Of a DNA stretch of 7,709 nt, positions 6,934 through 7,709 are shown in pieces. Both the position numbers and the translations under genes were made by a program. The notes under the pieces were generated by a model. The model worked only from the letters and a program-made list of their open reading frames with translations. It was not told where the DNA came from and made no database searches. This DNA is from Actinomyces sp. Its GTDB lineage: Bacteria > Actinomycetota > Actinomycetes > Actinomycetales > Actinomycetaceae. Numbering within the stretch: the first letter of the stretch is position 1; every line of letters starts with the position of its first letter. The stretch spans positions 1-7,709 of the forward strand of contig JAHACW010000077.1 in the NCBI GenBank assembly GCA_018375675.1. The letters are read 5' to 3'.

Positions 6934-6977
6934 GCCGGGGCGCGTCGGGCGATATGCCTGACGCGCCCCGGCTTTTT
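6934..6977 (+). terminator. Strong intrinsic terminator of the permease fusion gene
   Basis: Two 17-nt arms (6934-6950 and 6956-6972) pair completely, with one G-U wobble, around a GATAT loop, and five T residues follow (6973-6977). It begins 28 bp past the stop codon. This shows the permease is the last gene of its transcript, and since no gene precedes it on this strand in the window it is probably monocistronic. Confidence 0.92.
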
Positions 6978-7018
6978 CAAGCCCACAACACCCCAGCCGT
7001 AGTCACTCCCAGACAAAG

Positions 7019-7101
7019 TCGCATGCAATTCCAAAACACGAGTGACACGGCGATGCGAACTGAAGCAGACAAACAAGATTGTTAAGGGGAATTGCATGCG
7101 A
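7019..7101. repeat. 14-bp perfect inverted repeat enclosing 55 bp
   Basis: TCGCATGCAATTCC (7019-7032) and GGAATTGCATGCGA (7088-7101) are exact reverse complements. The 55-bp interior is AT-richer than the neighbouring genes and has no open frame of note. There is no obvious target-site duplication outside the arms. The form could suit a tiny non-autonomous mobile element, a pair of protein-binding sites (each arm contains the palindrome GCATGC) or a long-loop RNA hairpin. The repeat is seen; no interpretation is favoured. Confidence 0.6.
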
Positions 7102-7134
7102 AATTGGTGAGCAGCACGAAAGATGCCTGAAACA

Positions 7135-7162
7135 GCACTCTTCCCACTGCACTCTTCCCACA
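7135..7162. repeat. Tandem repeat of a 14-bp unit, two copies
   Basis: GCACTCTTCCCACT (7135-7148) is followed directly by GCACTCTTCCCACA (7149-7162), 13 of 14 bases identical. A third, degenerate copy keeping GCAC and TTCCCAC follows at 7163-7177. I do not recognise the unit. Confidence 0.6.
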
Positions 7163-7194
7163 GCACGCAGTTCCCACGACTCGCTCCCGGTGCA

Positions 7195-7238
7195 GATACG
7201 CCGAGGGGCCGACCTGGCGGTCGGCCCCTCGGCGTATC
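7195..7238. terminator. Perfect 20-bp hairpin, possible factor-independent terminator
   Basis: Arms 7195-7214 and 7219-7238 are exact reverse complements around a TGGC loop, and the stem is very GC-rich. There is no T-run on either strand. The hairpin lies more than 200 bp from the ends of both flanking genes, each of which already has its own hairpin. It may be a back-up bidirectional terminator between converging transcripts, or the end of an unrecognised small RNA. Confidence 0.5.
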
Positions 7239-7432
7239 CCATCAACACAGTGCAAGTTGTCCCAGAAAGCTCCTCAATGATGTCTCGTCAGCATTGCTCG
7301 GGCCCGTGAGGCCCGTGCCGTATTCCCTTGTGATGACACCTACTGTAGGAGCCCAACCTTGCGACAACGGCAAGGTGAGCTGAGAAAATCCTGGGATTTT
7401 AACCCTGCAGATAATTGACTGATCACAAGACG

Positions 7433-7466
7433 AGTGTGCGCCCCCGGTCTCCCGGGGGCGCACACT
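7433..7466 (-). terminator. Probable terminator of the cell-wall-binding-repeat gene
   Basis: A perfect 15-bp GC-rich stem (7433-7447 / 7452-7466) with a 4-nt loop begins 33 bp past the stop of the minus-strand gene. CGTCTTGTG follows in that direction, so the U-tract is weak. Its position makes it the natural end of that transcript. Confidence 0.65.
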
Positions 7467-7499
7467 GCGTCGCACACGCTCAGGGCGTTATGTCAGGCC

Positions 7500-7709
7500 T
7501 CAGCCGTTCCACTGGCCGTTCTCTGCGAAGTAGTACCACTTCCAGCCGATCCAGTGACCGCCGGTGTACATTGCTCCCGAGTCGGTGCTCAGGTAGTACC
7601 AGAAGCCACCATCCTTCAGCCAGCCGGTGGTCAGCGCACCGCTGGGGGCCATGAAGTACCAAGACGAGCCGTCCTTGACCCAGCCGGTAGCCATCGCGCC
7701 ACTTCCCGG
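7500..7709 (-). CDS. C-terminal end of a secreted protein with cell-wall-binding repeats (partial, cut by the window edge)
   Basis: The last 69 residues of a larger protein whose start lies beyond the right edge. They contain about three units of a 20-residue aromatic repeat: GAMATGWVKDGSSWYFMAPS, then GALTTGWLKDGGFWYYL..., then a divergent final unit with GGHWIGWKWYYFAENGQWNG. The pattern TGWxKDGxxWYY is the choline-binding/glucan-binding type of repeat (Pfam cell-wall-binding repeats), which attaches secreted enzymes such as lysozymes, amidases or glucosyltransferases to the cell surface or to polysaccharide. The final unit replaces TGW with TGG and ends right at the stop, as usual for a C-terminal repeat block. 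The frame is open to the window edge, so the catalytic domain, if any, cannot be named. The ATG at 7694 is inside a repeat and is not the real start. Confidence 0.85.
   Translation of the reverse strand, partial: PGSGAMATGWVKDGSSWYFMAPSGALTTGWLKDGGFWYYLSTDSGAMYTGGHWIGWKWYYFAENGQWNG

Larger units (their letters stand above)
6978..7499. other. 522-bp region without a convincing gene
   Basis: Short open frames exist on both strands, but none combines a ribosome binding site, a plausible composition and a recognisable protein. The region holds a 14-bp inverted repeat (7019-7032 / 7088-7101), a tandem repeat (7135-7162), a perfect 20-bp hairpin (7195-7238), a 6-bp stem (7299-7315), a small AT-rich hairpin (7385-7400) and a 15-bp hairpin (7433-7466). 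The two flanking genes converge on it, so it needs no outward promoter. It could hide a small RNA, but I see no promoter good enough to claim one. Confidence 0.6.

Noticed and set aside
5883..7166. Open frame of 427 codons on the minus strand opposite the permease fusion
   Set aside because: It is antisense to the permease and passes through the terminator hairpin. The repetitive Gly/Asp/Val-rich translation looks like a mirror of codon bias and not a protein.
7003..7309. Small open frames on both strands in the gene-free region
   Set aside because: They run through the perfect hairpin at 7195-7238, lack ribosome binding sites and resemble no known protein.
7339..7349. Palindrome CCTACTGTAGG as a regulator site
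   Set aside because: Five-base arms are short enough to arise by chance and no promoter or gene start lies nearby to be controlled.
7385..7400. AT-rich hairpin AAAATC/GATTTT as a terminator
   Set aside because: The stem is only 6 bp with weak pairs and there is no adjacent gene end. The stronger hairpin at 7433-7466 already serves the minus-strand gene.

Overview
The window looks like the chromosome of a high-GC Gram-positive actinobacterium, most likely of the Actinomyces/Schaalia group. This is inferred from the GC-rich third codon positions, the lipoprotein sugar-binding protein, the LacI-type control of arabinose genes and the Trp/Tyr-rich cell-wall-binding repeats. No species marker is present.

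The left two thirds (about 1-4800) is an L-arabinose utilisation locus read entirely on the minus strand. In transcription order it has a LacI-family regulator (4799-3786), araD (L-ribulose-5-phosphate 4-epimerase, 3696-2983), araA (L-arabinose isomerase, 2963-1455) and a ChvE-type monosaccharide-binding lipoprotein (1216-32). The binding protein's ATPase and permease partners should lie beyond the left edge. Near-identical palindromes with a TAACGTT core sit in front of araD (one copy) and in front of the binding-protein gene (two copies, centres 21 bp apart). This suggests one regulator, probably the adjacent LacI protein, controls both uptake and catabolism. No ribulokinase gene (araB) is in the window.

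At 4965-6905 on the plus strand, divergent from the regulator, is a 646-residue protein. It joins an NCS2/NAT xanthine-urate-type permease to a C-terminal domain resembling OHCU decarboxylase of the urate degradation pathway. The domain appears to have lost the HP motif that carries the catalytic histidine. This is the most unusual object here. A strong intrinsic terminator follows it.

From 6978 to 7499 I find no convincing gene. The stretch holds a 14-bp inverted repeat around a 55-bp core, a short tandem repeat, a perfect 20-bp hairpin of unknown ownership and a second strong hairpin that probably ends the last gene. That last gene (7709-7500, minus, cut by the right edge) encodes the C-terminal repeats of a secreted surface protein.
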